Shown here piece after piece: positions 1 through 10,777 of a DNA stretch of 64,000 bases. The number at the start of each line of letters is the position of its first letter. Within the stretch, counting starts at the first letter, position 1. This DNA is from Nectonema munidae (Eukaryota > Nematomorpha > Nectonematoida > Nectonematidae). The stretch is from the NCBI GenBank assembly GCA_030549495.1, contig JAUIRK010000599.1:62001-126000 (forward strand), read 5' to 3'. Both the position numbers and the translations under genes were made by a program. The notes beneath the pieces are model-generated. The model made no database searches. It worked only from the letters and a program-made list of their open reading frames with translations, and had not been told where the DNA came from.

Positions 1-494
1 CATAGCCATATCTAGAGCGTTTCCTAATTCATCCAACCAGAACTATTGGATGCAACAACCATCTTTGTTTCAGGAATGCAAGTTTTGGTAAGGGTTTTTC
101 TGTTTAAAATACTAAAGTTGGAAGAAAAGCAACATCTCTAAACAGATAGACTAGAGTAACAGTAAGAGAGTTTTTTTTCGTGTCCTGTATACTTAATTCA
201 AAATTTAGTGGCACTTTTAGTATCAAATGTATATCCTAAAAGAATATCACATTTAATGGAAATTTTGTCAAAGTTTCCAATTTGATTATTGCTGAAATCA
301 TAAACCAAAATAATGATAGTCTTGGTCACTTGAAGTTTCACATCTTTTGGTAATTTACTTTTGTAGTAGAATCGTTGAACACCAATGTTCCATAAAATTA
401 TAACTGCATTGAATGAATGTCAAGCCTCGCTTTGACTTCGAGTAAAAAACGAACATTCCTTATCATTACAAAATTTAAACTATTTTTTTCTTAA
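1..494. other. AT-rich flank, no gene seen
   Basis: I see no open reading frame, structural RNA or recognisable repeat here. A TTAA at 491-494 marks the boundary of the next element. Confidence 0.5.
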
Positions 495-1960
495 CCCTAT
501 TAGTGCTGGGAGGCGTAAATCGCTAGCTGCATCTTTTGAAACCATTTGCATGGTAGTTGAATGACCCTTTCATGTCCAAAACTGTCAATCAAAATCAAAA
601 ATTAAAATTTTTCAGCAGAATTTTGACATTATCTGTACTTAACCTTGTAACTTAGGATCTATATTATACAATACCCTGAAAATTTATAATTATATACAGT
701 TTGGAACGCATAACACTTTATATATTTAATTTTTTCAATAATTATGGCTACTTTTTAGAAAATGTCAATCAAAATTTTTATTGATCAAAAATGTATCTAA
801 TAAAATATACCTTCACATTTTACATAAAATATATGTTTTTATACGAAATCGGCCATGCTGGTTTCATTTCTGGACTCATTTTTTACGTTTAGAATGTGAA
901 AATGCCTATAAGTGTTAATTAAATTTGCGGTTTCTTCTAAAAATTCTCTCCAAATACATTCATTCAAATTTTAGAATGAAATATATGTTTTTATACCAAA
1001 TCAACATTGCTGTTTTCATTTCTGAACTCATTTTTCACATTTAGAGGTTATAAAATATCTGTCAATGTCAATCAAATTTGCGGTTTTTTTTATACCAAAT
1101 CAATCATGATGTTTTCATTTCTGAATTCATTTTTTACATTTGGGATGTGAAAACACTTATAAGTATTAATAAAATTTGCGGTTTACTTCTAAAAATTGTC
1201 TCAAAAACATTCATTCAAATTTTACAATTAAATATATGTTTTATACAAAATCAACCATGCTAGTTTAATTTATGGACTCAATTTTTGCAGTTTGAATTTG
1301 AAAATACCTTAAAGTATCAATCAAATTTGCGTTTAGTTCTAAAATTTGTTTTCAATAATATTGATTCAAATTTTACATTAAATATATGTTTTTATAGCAA
1401 ATAGATCATGATGATTCCATTTCTAAACACAGTTTTTGCATTTAGAGGTTTTATTGCTAGTGTCAATCAAATTTGCGGTTTATGTCGTAAAACTATATCC
1501 CAAAATATTCTCTCTAATTTTACATTAAATATATGTTTTTATACTAATTCGACCATGATAATTTTTATTTCTGAAATCATTTTTTGCATTTAGAGGTTTT
1601 AAATGTCTGAAAGTATCAATCAAATGTTCGATTTACGTCTAATGTCTACAGAAATATTTTTGAAATTTAAATAAAATATCTGTTTTTATGCCAAATGGAA
1701 GATGCTGGTTTCATTTTTGAACTCAGTTTTGGCATTTATGGTTTTAAAATATCTGAAAGCTTGAATCAGATTTGCGGTTTACTTCTAGATACTGTCTTCA
1801 AAGATATTTTCAAAAAAATAAAATATCTGTTTTATACCAAATCGACTATGCTTATTTTATTTCTGTACTGGATTTTGGATAATACGGTTAAAAAATATCT
1901 CGAAGTAGCAATTTAATTAGTAATGTATGCCTGAAAATTAGTTCTGTAAAAATTTTTCAA
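495..1960 (+). mobile_element. TTAA-flanked non-autonomous element (piggyBac-like ends) with internal tandem array
   Basis: The element begins right after TTAA (491-494) with CCCTATTAGTGCTGGGAGGC. The same end, in reverse orientation, abuts a TTAA at 38129-38132, and the sequence inside is shared for several hundred bases. TTAA target duplication followed by CCC is typical of the piggyBac superfamily. No transposase is present, so it would depend on an element elsewhere. The far end of this copy is not defined; it is placed where the tandem units fade. The small open frames inside are by-products of the repeat. Confidence 0.55.
780..1960 (+). repeat. Tandem array of about eight 147-152 bp units
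   Basis: The marker ATATGTTTTTATACCAAATC, with small changes, recurs near 831, 983, 1091, 1234, 1384, 1531, 1678 and 1825. Spacing is 147-152 bp except for one shortened unit near 1091. Each unit also holds a variant of TTCATTTCTGGACTCATTTT and of ATCAAATTTGCGGTTT. Units diverge noticeably, so the array is not freshly expanded. About two units of the same kind lie inverted at 37600-37800. Confidence 0.85.
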
Positions 1961-2449
1961 AAAATCGCTGCATATTAGATATATAGTGAAAATATACTTT
2001 TTTTTTTGTATATTTTGGCTTCTACAATCATTTTGAGTATGAAATATTTATTAAAAAAACAAACAAAACGTATTATAAAATCTTTTGAAAATTTGTATGA
2101 GAGAAGGAACCAAGTTGAAAACTAATTTAAAAGAGAACATGTGATCAAAACAAATAATTAAAAAAATATGTATCTTGACTAAAGGGAAGATCTACCATGT
2201 TCTAATAAACTAGAAAGTGGTTTAATTATATAATGGATGTTTCAAAAAGATTTTGACTGTGAAAAAGAATATGATTTTTTGAATTTTATGACAAATCTAA
2301 ACTAAAACAAAACACGAAGAAAAGTAAGTTATTTATTAATTTTCAAGTACTTATAGATATTTTTTAAGGTTTATCACTTTGCTTCAAAGTAAATTAATTT
2401 CTAAATTGGTGATAAAAGTCAGCAAAATCTTTAAAAAAAGGATTTTTGA
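1961..2449. other. AT-rich spacer, nothing recognised
   Basis: No open frame or repeat with a recognisable family signature was found in this stretch. Confidence 0.4.
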
Positions 2450-2863
2450 TTTGATTTGATTCGGGTGACACAGTTCATAGGCGATGGAGCCCGAGAACTG
2501 TCATTAGGCTTTCAAAGATTTGGGTTTGCTTTGATGGACGAATTAATGTTACATAGGGTTAAAGCATGCAGAAAAGAAAAAAAGGGGGGAAAAAAGGAAA
2601 AAAAAAAAGAAAAAAAAGGGGAAAAAAAAGGAAGTAAGTGAGAGAAAATGTGAAGCCTTGTAGTATAGCAAAGTATACAGCAAAGTAGAAGAACAGTATA
2701 TATATACATTATACACTATGAAGAGAGAAGGGTGAGAATGTATTGAGTGAAGGTGTGTGACTATGGTGGATTAGAGATTAAAATGAGTTATATAGATTTT
2801 ATGAAGTGGAGTAGGTTCTTAATGAGCTGAGGTTTAAGGAATATTTCGGAAGTGGAACTGAAG

Positions 2864-3079
2864 TCAGTTCCATAGTTTTTGAAATTGTTGCACAAAGTTT
2901 TCTCTAAGGTTAAGAGTTTTGTTACAGTGAAACAGAAGATGGTCGGGGTTTTCTACAGTGTTACAGCCAAAACGACACAGATTGTTATTAGTTTTACCAA
3001 TTATATTAAGAAAAAGTTTACATGGAAAATTTCCCGATAGCCATTGCAAAATTTCTGTTGGCAGTGAATTGAGTTTCAT
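2864..3079 (-). pseudogene. LINE ORF2 C-terminal CCHC segment
   Basis: The translated segment contains a C-X3-C-X7-H-X4-C pattern (CRFGCNTVENPDHLLFHC), the zinc-knuckle-like motif at the C terminus of many LINE ORF2 proteins. It lies just downstream of the RNase H frame on the same strand and ends with an in-frame stop. It is a piece of the LINE at 2450-6045, not a separate gene. Confidence 0.7.
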
Positions 3080-3140
3080 TTTTTAAAAAAAAAGGTTTTC
3101 AAGAGATTGTATACATGGGATATGAAACTTATTACTGTAT

Positions 3141-4181
3141 TTACCCTTTTTCCAACTTTCCATCCAAAATGAGAATTTTTTGCTTTAGGGCATTTTTATA
3201 GGATGATACTGGGGAGAAGAACAATTGAGAGGGCAAGTTACGAGCATTTTTCGCAAGTTTGTCCACAAATTCGTTACCTTGAATGCCTCTATGACTAGGA
3301 CACCATATTAGCCTGAGGGTAAAGTGATTACTTAAAGTCAAATAGGATTTTAAAATGGAAGAAATGAGAGAGGAGCAGGAAGATTTGTGGATTAAGGTTT
3401 GAATGAGGGAGAGAGAGTCAGTATATAAAAATATGAGTGAAAATTGACTGATGGTGCCTTTAATGGATAAAACGTGTTGTAATGCAAAGAGTAAAGCATA
3501 ACATTCTGAGTAAAAGGAGGAAGAATAGACGCCAAGATTATATGCTTTTGAAAAGAGGGGGGTTTTAGATTTAGGCAAGAATATGGCAAAAGAACAGGAC
3601 CCAACAGTGGAGGACTTATCATATGAACCATCAGTGAAAATAGAAATAGCATTTGAGAATCTAAGAACTTTTAGGCAGAGATTAAGGGTAGTTTGCTTAG
3701 ACGAACAGGTGGTTGCTTTTACAGAAAGATTAAGCAGACTTGTATTCAAAATTTTCTTTGGAAGGTCTAGGACACCAGTAGAAAAGCTTTCTTTAAAGTA
3801 CTTTTTGTAGAGTTGCATAAAAAGATCAAAGTTGGAGAAGTGAGAGTGAGGAGAGAAGGAAAGACCAAAAGAACTGTATCGGAAGTTTTTAGAAATAAAG
3901 GTGAGTTTATTAGATAAGATTATCTTTTCTATGAGTAGATTAGGAGGTGGGGAGAAGGATGCTATCAAAATAAGATCTTTGGGAGTTGAAATAGAGCATT
4001 TTAGAGCTTTCCGAAGGATTGCAAAATATAGAGTATTGAACTTATGTTGGTATTTTTTATATTTGAATATTTGCCCCCATGAGGAAACACCATACAAAAA
4101 GGAAGGAATGATGGCATTGAATAGAAGAGTTTTATAAAATATAAAATTTTTAGAGGTATTAGAAAAGTTTAAAGTTTTCAC
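3141..4181 (-). pseudogene. LINE ORF2 RNase H domain (346 codons open)
   Basis: The first roughly 150 residues are the connection region after the reverse transcriptase. The second half is a ribonuclease H domain: the acidic residues sit in FTDGSYD, SECYALLFAL and YTDSLS, followed by CPSHRGIQGNEFVDKLAK with the His and final Asp. All four catalytic positions are visible. In these LINEs the domain removes the RNA template during target-primed reverse transcription. The frame opens internally rather than at a true start. It reads continuously into the CCHC segment downstream apart from a short break. Confidence 0.85.
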
Positions 4182-4237
4182 TTTAGAAAAAATAGAAAAG
4201 CATTTAGCGTGCTTTATGACGAAGTTATGCCTCCAGT

Positions 4238-4510
4238 TTAGGTAGGAGTGAGATAAACACCTAAGTACTTGATAGAAGGAGAGGGAGAAAAATTAGTGTC
4301 GCAAAAGTTCAAGATGGGACATAAAATTTTTTTCTTAGAAAAATTCATCAAAGAACACTTTCTAAGATTGAAGTGTAGATTGAGATTTTCAGAAAATTGT
4401 TTGGTTTCATGCAGTATAAAATCAAGCTCAATGAGATTTTGAGTGGGATTATTGCCCAAAATTCCAATAAGAACGTCGTCCGAGTAGCTTTGGTAGAAAC
4501 AGCCTTTTAG
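4238..4510 (-). pseudogene. LINE reverse transcriptase palm and thumb fragment (YSDD)
   Basis: Reading on the minus strand from about 4505 gives CFYQSYSDDVLIGILGNNP, which contains the catalytic Y-X-D-D box of reverse transcriptase. It runs on into a thumb-like segment with the SIKYLGVYLT motif. The frame is broken from the N-terminal RT part (5445-4894). Confidence 0.8.
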
Positions 4511-4893
4511 CTCGAGAAGTTCAAGAAGAGGATTAATTAAAATTATTCAGATATGCAGCTACCTTGGGGAGTAGAGCAATTCAAAAGAAATTTCTCATCA
4601 GGATCGTTTTTCAAGTGAACATTTCGTTTATCAAGATAGGAACTAATAAATTGTATGATATATATAGGGAAGCCCATTTTTTCCATATTTTTAAGTATGC
4701 AATTGTGGCAAGAAGAATCAAAGGTTCCCTTAAAATCTACAAAAAAACAAGACAGATAAATTATTTTTATAAGAAAGATAAATATGGGACGTAAGACGGT
4801 CTATGGCAATTTCTGAGGATCTGTGAAAAACATAGGCAAATTGATTTTTGTTGATGCAGTTTGTTCTATGGATGTGGTCAAGCATTCTACCTC

Positions 4894-5445
4894 TTATGAT
4901 TTTTTCACAAATTTTTCCAATCCAAGGTAACAGAGTGATTGGTCTCCAATTTTCAATGAAAGAGGATGTGGTTTCTTTTTAGGAACAAAAATAATTTCAC
5001 CTGATTTGAAGAGTTCTGGAAAATAACCAAACTTCAAAATGCTGTTAAAAAGAAAAATGAGGTAAGGTTCGATGATAGGTAAAGCAGCAAAGATAGTTTT
5101 ATAAGTTATTTTGTCATGACCAGGTGCCGAGTTTAGGGACAGCTTTTTGAAGCAATGTAAAAGTTCATCATTTGTCATGCAAGGAAAATCAAAAGTGGGT
5201 TTTGGGTCGAAAGCTGAAAATGGGCATTTTGTATTAACTTGAAAAAAGTGTTTAAGTATGTCAGCTGGGTTGGTAGCAATATTAACTAAATTTCCACTAA
5301 TATTAAAAGCATTAGGTTGAATAATAGATTTGGTTCCAGAAAGAGATTTTATTTTTTTCCATATATTTCGAGAATTGAAATCAAGGAAATCGTTCCATTT
5401 TTGTTTTTTATGATACAGGATTTTGATACGATAAAATTTTTTCAT
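4894..5445 (-). pseudogene. LINE reverse transcriptase N-terminal part
   Basis: 183 codons are open on the minus strand. The motif LNSAPGHDKITYKTIFAALP matches the conserved block A of non-LTR reverse transcriptases, followed by a FGYFPELFKSGEIIFVPKKK block (the usual position of W-K-x-A-x-I-x-P-I-x-K). The preceding part is the endonuclease-RT linker. It belongs to the same element as the RNase H frame. Confidence 0.8.
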
Positions 5446-5662
5446 TTTTTGTAGATGGATAGGTCATCGTTGCTTTGGGATTTCTTGTACTTTTTCTGTG
5501 CGTACCGCAGTTCTTTTCTGAGATTGTTAAGGGATGAATTCCAGAATGTGTTCTTGTGCCCAACAATAGTGATAGATTCAGAAAAAAAGTTAGAGATTAT
5601 ATTCACTAAAGTTCTAGCATATTTTTCTAAATCAGAGGTATTGACTAGTGTTTTAATATGCT

Positions 5663-6100
5663 TTAAAGTTTATCAAAGTTTTCTGTGAGATTTGCAAAAA
5701 TATCCTTGTTCAAAATTTCTCTGTAGCTGATAGAAGATTGGGTTTGTAAATTAAAATTAAGCAAAACTTCTATAAAACAGTGGTCAGAGCACGAAGGTTC
5801 ATCTAAAATTTTCCAGGATTTAATGAAAGAAATCATTTTGTCGCTGCAAATAGATATATCAACGTGAGAACAATAAGATTTGTCAGTTCTAAGGCTATTG
5901 AAAGTTGGGCTTTTATCGTAGTCAATAACAGTTAAATTATACTCAGTTATTTTTTCAAAAAGGAAAGAGCCTCTTGAATTGGTTTTGACATCCCAATGGA
6001 TATGACGTGAGTTAGTGTCTCCAAGTATAATGAAGGCCGAATCCAAAACTTTACCGTTAAATGAAAGCGAACTTACATTTTGTTTTTCTTTTTTAATCAC
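5663..6100 (-). pseudogene. Chimeric LINE frame: linker of one LINE joined to APE endonuclease of another
   Basis: The first 20 or so residues (VIKKEKQNVSSLSFNGKVLD) are a linker typical of CR1/Jockey-like ORF2 and continue the element upstream. From AFIILGDTNSRHIHWDVK onward the frame is an APE-type endonuclease with GDTN and CSDHCFIEV (catalytic D and SDH), belonging to the RNase-H LINE. Two LINE copies are therefore fused in frame at about 6045. Confidence 0.65.
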
Positions 6101-7350
6101 TGAATTGATTACTTTCCAAGTGTCTTTAGATGAATGATCTAATTTTCAAAAATCTAATTTTTCGTTGAATTTCTTTCCTCAAGCAAATATACTCATGTCT
6201 AAAACTATCCTTAGCATTCACCTTCAATTTTCTATATAGTTTGTCTCTTTTATGAAGAAGTTTAAGTAAAGGTAAAGGTAAAGGTACCATAGGGTGTTTT
6301 CATCGAGAAGGCACAATTGCGCCGCTTGTATAGAACTATGAGGAAAGTAGGCTTGAAAATTTATTTAATGATGAAAATTTTAAGTAAATCCTTTGTCGCC
6401 CATCCATTAGACCCTATGTGATACTTAGAGTTTTTCTTAATTAATTTTGTGGTCATACACATCTTAATATCATTCGAAAATTTCTCGATAAAACTTATAG
6501 CAATTTTTTCAGGGTTTACAGAACTATTGATCAAAGAAACCCACTTAAAATCTTTCACTTTATCAATGAATTTACTAGAATTGAAATATCGTTTAATTAA
6601 AGATTTGTAATTGGAAAAACCTCCTTTCAGAGATAAAATAATTGGATAATGATCGGAAATACATGTTTCAAATATAAAACTCTTATAGTCAAAAGATGAG
6701 TTATGTATAAAAAAATTATCCAGTAAGGTTTGAGAAGAGGCAAAAGTTTTTTTAGTTATGGCAGGAAAGAATGAATGAAAATAGAAAACATCAAGGAAAG
6801 ATTTCACAGAGGAGCAATTAAAGTTAAAAAGATTGAAATTAAAATCACCCGTAAAAATTTTGACAATGTTTGGATAATGAATCTTAACGTAACAGATAAG
6901 TTTTTCAAAATCGTCGGGCTTATCGTAAAAATAAACATTGTGACGATAGATATTTGAAATCAAAAATATCTTACCGTTGGAAAGATGAATACAAATTGTG
7001 AATATTTCAAAAGAAAAATCATCCATAGGGAGAGAAATAACTTCATGAGAAAGCATTTTATTAATATAAAAACCCAATCCGTCATGTGTTGTAAATTTAG
7101 ATTCCTGATTTAAAAAAAAATAACCATCTATCGAACATAAAGGAGATAATTTATCAGACAACCAGGTTTTCTGTAAGCATACGATAGAAATGAGTTGAGA
7201 TGAATTACAATTGATCTCATTGAGTATTATATCAAACTGTGGAAACTTATTTTTCAAAGAAAAAATATTAAGACTTATAATATTCAAATCGTATGGAAGA
7301 CAAAAATTATTGATATCATATACAACTTCGGATCTACATTGCAAAGAATT
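6045..7350 (-). mobile_element. CR1/Jockey-like LINE fragment with APE endonuclease
   Basis: The minus-strand frame 7491-6361 carries an apurinic-endonuclease-like domain from about codon 58: NIISLNIFSLKNK, then IVCLQKTWL, the glycine-rich DGLGFYINKM, SNIYRHNVY, FTGDFNFNLF, and the final CISDHYPIILSL. These correspond to the usual N-L-R, Q-E-T/S-W, Y-R-P, G-D-F-N and S-D-H signatures. The linker continues past an inserted SINE to about 6045 (DTWKVINSVIKKEK). No RT follows; the RT of a different element comes next. Confidence 0.75.
6255..6353 (-). mobile_element. tRNA-derived SINE, 3' part, inverted
   Basis: The reverse complement matches the body of the SINE copies at 29601 and 61506: TCAAGCCTACTTTCCTCATA, a CGGCGCAATT segment, TTCTCGATGAAAACACC and a tail of TTTACCTTTACC repeats. 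The tRNA-like head with the B box is missing. It lies within the linker of the CR1-like LINE, so it inserted after that LINE did. Confidence 0.8.
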
Positions 7351-7491
7351 TTGAATAGGAGTAACTTTAAAGCAAGTGGGATACGTGCCTTCAGATAAAC
7401 AAGAGTTAAAAATGTGGAAAAGAGGCAGATGAAAATAATTGATAATGTATTTCAACATTCTTACAAGATTATTTTTCTTACAATATTCCAC
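7350..7491 (-). pseudogene. LINE reverse transcriptase fragment fused to the APE frame
   Basis: The first 50 codons of the frame 7491-6361 read LPLFHIFNSCLSEGTYPTCF and neighbours, a typical CR1/Jockey RT block (hydrophobic helix, then G-x-x-P-x-x-x-K). It precedes an APE domain, the wrong order for one element, so it is a separate truncated copy joined head to tail. Confidence 0.55.
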
Positions 7492-7579
7492 AACTGCTTA
7501 CGATGAATAAAACCGATTTCCTTTCTAATAATAATAACTCTGAACTAGGTCTCAATACATCCGCTTTTTTATAGTGAAA

Positions 7580-8060
7580 AAAATGATATTAATATCTTAA
7601 GTTTAAATGTCCAATCATTGAAGAGTAAATTTGATTTACTTGAAGTTTTTATAGAAAATTTCAAAAAATGTTATAATTATAAAATTGATATATTCTGTTT
7701 ACAAGAATGTTGGTGCTTCGATTATGAATCTTTAAATATTTTAGGATATGATTTTATTAATTTTTTCAGTGATTTATCTCAGCATAGTGGCTTAGGTTTT
7801 TTTTTTTATCAAAAAAAAATATAATTTATAAAATTACCAACAAAATCTCAGCACAAGACAATTTTGAAATATTCGCTATTACAGTTCTTATGCCAAATAA
7901 TATGGAAATGACAATTTATAATACTTATCATAGAACTCATAACATTGTGCACAATCTAGAAACGTTTTACAGTTATATGAATGATATCTTGCCCGAAACT
8001 GAAGCTCCGAAGTAAATATACTTGTAGGTGATTTTAATTTGAACATACTTTCTGAAACAC
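7580..8060 (+). pseudogene. LINE APE endonuclease fragment, plus strand
   Basis: On the plus strand the sequence reads NILSLNVQSLKSKFDLLEVF, then DIFCLQECWCF, HSGLGFFFYQKK and, after a frame change near 7823, FEIFAITVLMPNN, then ILVGDFNLNI. These are the N-terminal, Q-E-x-W and G-D-F-N blocks of a LINE endonuclease. It faces the opposite way to the neighbouring LINEs and is a separate, decayed, 3'-truncated copy. Confidence 0.7.
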
Positions 8061-8560
8061 AACACATTTAAACTTTATTAACATTATTCACTCAAATGGC
8101 TTTAAATTTTGTATCGATTCTCCTTTCTATAAGATACAAAGCCCTTTGTTTTTACGAAAAATGCAGAAGCTTCATAGCATAAAGTTGCTCTTCAGTAAAG
8201 AAAATGAAACTCATCATGAAAGATTCGTTCATTTCTTCATATACAGAAAAAACAACTTACAATGTTATTGATTGCTATATTTGTCAAAATAATTAGTTAA
8301 TGATAATTCGTGTACTCATTTCATCTTGATGCTCTATATGCTTTTTAATCTCCTTGCCTTTTTGATAGTGTATTTTTTCTGAAGCGTTTTTCATAAACCT
8401 TTAGAAATACATCCGCCTTGTTCTCCTTAATATTATTCTCCATAACATTATTATAACTTTTTTGCTAAAGATTTTCTTTTCTTTTTTTTCTTTTGAATTA
8501 CGCTACCTATAAATCATAATGACTTCTTATGTGTGTATCGAATTTGTAAATAAATTTCTT
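8061..8560. other. AT-rich stretch, probably LINE debris
   Basis: No readable domain was found. The sequence is low in GC with T-rich runs near 8455-8590 and lies between LINE fragments, so it is probably eroded LINE sequence. Confidence 0.35.
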
Positions 8561-8599
8561 CTTTTTCTTCTTCTTTTTTTCTTCTAGTAGAAAAACCAT

Positions 8600-9392
8600 A
8601 GTAATCTTCATTAGAAGAATTATTCAAGCTGTGAGTTGCCAACAAGATATCATAGACACTAATTTTTCTGAACGAAAAAGATTTATTTGTGTAATTATTG
8701 AAACTACAAAAATCATCATTTGAAACATTAATAATTTGAGTGGAAAAATGTTTATTAAATATTTCAGCAACTGATTGACCATTATCAATATAATTGTCGT
8801 TAACTCTAAGACAATATTTCTAATTGAATATGGTTTTAATTAAATTGTTAATGTTCCTCCAAAACGATTTTGTACTATTATTTATAATAAGTTTATTTGA
8901 GTAATAATTATACTTGAGTTTTTTACATAGTTTTTTTACTTTATTCCTAAGAAACTTCCTTTTGGTGTTTTAACTGGTCACCTGATAATTTTTTGCAAAG
9001 ATTATGTAATTTATCTCTTTTTTTTATTAATGATAAAAGTTTGCTGCTTGCCCAACAAGATTTTATATGTTGGTGCTTATTAAATTTTTTATTAAAGTTT
9101 TTCAAAACAGTACACTTATCCAAAATATCAATTATTTAATATAAAAATTTATGAGCAAGAACTTCAGAATTACTAGAAAATTTTTCTATTAAATTTAAAC
9201 AATCAATTTCAGAAATCATCTTTATAAATTTATCCTTTTTAAAAACCTTTTTAGTAAAATTTTTCTCTGAGTAAAAAGCCAAAAGAGTTCATTTCAGTTA
9301 GAAAACTATAAACTGAACTCGATATATGCACTTTATAGATATTCATATTGAAGTCACCAGTAAGAATGTTTATATCGTCATTATTCAAATTA
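8600..9392 (-). mobile_element. LINE fragment (endonuclease C-terminal half and linker), minus strand
   Basis: The minus-strand frame 9598-9251 contains CNLNNDDINILTGDFNMNIY (G-D-F-N block of the endonuclease), and further downstream a decayed linker (SCWASSKLLSLIKKRDKLHN). The N-terminal part of the same endonuclease lies at 10744-10519; the two halves read on from one another once the inserted pogo-type element at 9393-10518 is set aside. Confidence 0.75.
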
Positions 9393-10518
9393 CAGTAAAA
9401 GTTCGTTATCTCGAAACCGATGGGACCTTTTGAAGTACTTCGTGTTATCCGGACTTCGAGATACCAACGCGCATGCGTGGTCATCTTTAGCCTTTCAAAA
9501 CAAAGTTTAAAATGATTAAAATATAAATTTAAATCAACATTAAAAATTTTATAAACAGATAAAAATTTATTTAAACAAAAGAAGTCATTCTGATACAAGA
9601 TTATTCAGTTAGAACATAAAAAATCAACCATTGTTTTTGTTTTTTATTTAAAAAACTTCTAGCTTAATAAACTATTGTGTCATATAAGCTTTAATAAATC
9701 TATTGTATCATATAAGCTCATCGACTTCAATTTACACATGCGTACTTAATTAATTAATACATACAACTCGTGAAAATCTACGTTTTAATTTCAACCTGTA
9801 CGCAGTGGCATAACTAGGTGGGGGCGATCCGCCCCGGGCGACACACTTTTAGAGGCGGCATATTTTGAAATCACTCATATATTGGAAACAATATAATTTT
9901 AAGATCTTTATAACAGTTTGTGTTATAAGAGATATTCATTTGACAAATAGAAAAAAACATGCATATATAACAAATCTGAGACATGAAAAAAGTTTTTGAC
10001 CAAGTTATTGAAGTGTTTGCTAACTGTGTTCATCTATAAAAAGCTGAAAATGAATATTTGTATGTAATTAAATAAATTTTTCAGTTTTTTTTATTTTTAT
10101 ATTAAAGCACTATTTTCTATTATAAGCATTTATATAAAACTAATTTATAAATAAATAATGTTTTATGCCTACGTAAATTTATGACCCGCCCGAGCGGCAA
10201 TTCTGATGGTTACGCCACTGCATGTACGATTTCCGTTACACTAAACAAAGCCAACAGTTTGCTGCTCTAGGATTAAAAACAGGTGTTAATTAACTCAGAA
10301 AGTTTTTTCAAGTCAAACTTCGAGTTAAACAATGTAATTATCTGCAATGTGTAAGGCTATGGCTACAAAATTGACTTTGAATAACCGAAAATTCGAGTAA
10401 ACTGACTTCGAGTTATATGGATAATTTAACATGCAAATTATAAGGAAATTGCCGGACCTCGTAAAAACTTCGAATTAAGTATATATTCGAGTTATCCGAA
10501 TTCGATATAACGAGCTTT
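9393..10518. mobile_element. pogo/Tigger-type MITE in a LINE, TA target duplication
   Basis: The left end CAGTAAAAGTTCGTTATCTC follows TA (9391-9392). The right end, reverse complemented, reads AAAGCTCGTTATATCGAATT and is followed by TA at 10519-10520; about five terminal bases are missing there. Several TTCGAGTTA-type subterminal motifs lie near the right end. Removing the element rejoins the LINE endonuclease (…NSFQC then NLNNDD…). TA duplication and CAGT ends are typical of pogo/Tigger elements of the Tc1/mariner group. There is no transposase inside. Confidence 0.8.
9803..10220. mobile_element. hAT MITE, 8-bp target duplication
   Basis: The left end is CAGTGGCATAACTAGGTGGG and the right end GGTTACGCCACTG, which are inverted repeats of hAT type. 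Flanks are CCTGTACG (9795-9802) and CATGTACG (10221-10228), an 8-bp target duplication with one mismatch. It carries no open frame. It sits inside the pogo/Tigger MITE and is thus the youngest of three nested insertions. Confidence 0.9.
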
Positions 10519-10775
10519 TACATTGAAAACTATTCAATTCTTCAACAAATGCTTTTTCAGTAAGACTGTTTGAATGCCTATATATATTATAGACATATAA
10601 GTCAGTGGAGTTGCTCATTTTAACTCTCAAGGAAGCAAGTTTAAAGTTAATGGCATTGAAACTATCAATACGTGCAAAGTCCAAAGTCTCATTCACATAA
10701 AAACATAGCCCGCCATGCATGTTAATTTTACTTTTGAACGACACAAATTTATAGTTTTCTATTGAGCGGTAGGAC
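10519..10775 (-). pseudogene. LINE APE endonuclease N-terminal half
   Basis: The minus-strand frame reads SFKSKINMHGGLCFYVNETL and VYNIYRHSNSLTEKAFVEEL, the G-G-x-x-x-Y-V and Y-R blocks of a LINE endonuclease. It continues on the far side of the inserted pogo element at 9392. Upstream it abuts the RT fragment of a different LINE at about 10775. Confidence 0.75.
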
Positions 10776-10777
10776 TT

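Larger units (their letters stand above)
2450..6045 (-). mobile_element. I/Jockey-superfamily LINE with RNase H, 5'-truncated, decayed
   Basis: On the minus strand the order is the end of an APE endonuclease (about 6045-5663), reverse transcriptase (5445-4238), RNase H (4181-3141), a CCHC-type C-terminal segment (3079-2864) and a 3' end with a short AAATC repeat near 2465-2445. APE, then RT, then RNase H is the layout of the I group of LINEs. Several frame changes and stops separate the open frames, so it is inactive. The 5' edge is a junction with another LINE inside the open frame 6100-5663. A long polypurine run lies in the 3' region at 2570-2640. Confidence 0.8.

Noticed and set aside
1078-1916. 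Three short plus-strand open frames (61-73 codons)
   Set aside because: They lie inside the 147-bp tandem array and share repeated peptide words; no independent evidence of coding.
2456-2709. Lys/Gly/Glu-rich and Phe-rich frames on the two strands
   Set aside because: Translations of the polypurine tract in the LINE 3' region; low-complexity artefacts.
3583-4137. Plus-strand frames opposite the RNase H domain
   Set aside because: Antisense shadows of the LINE ORF2 reading frame.
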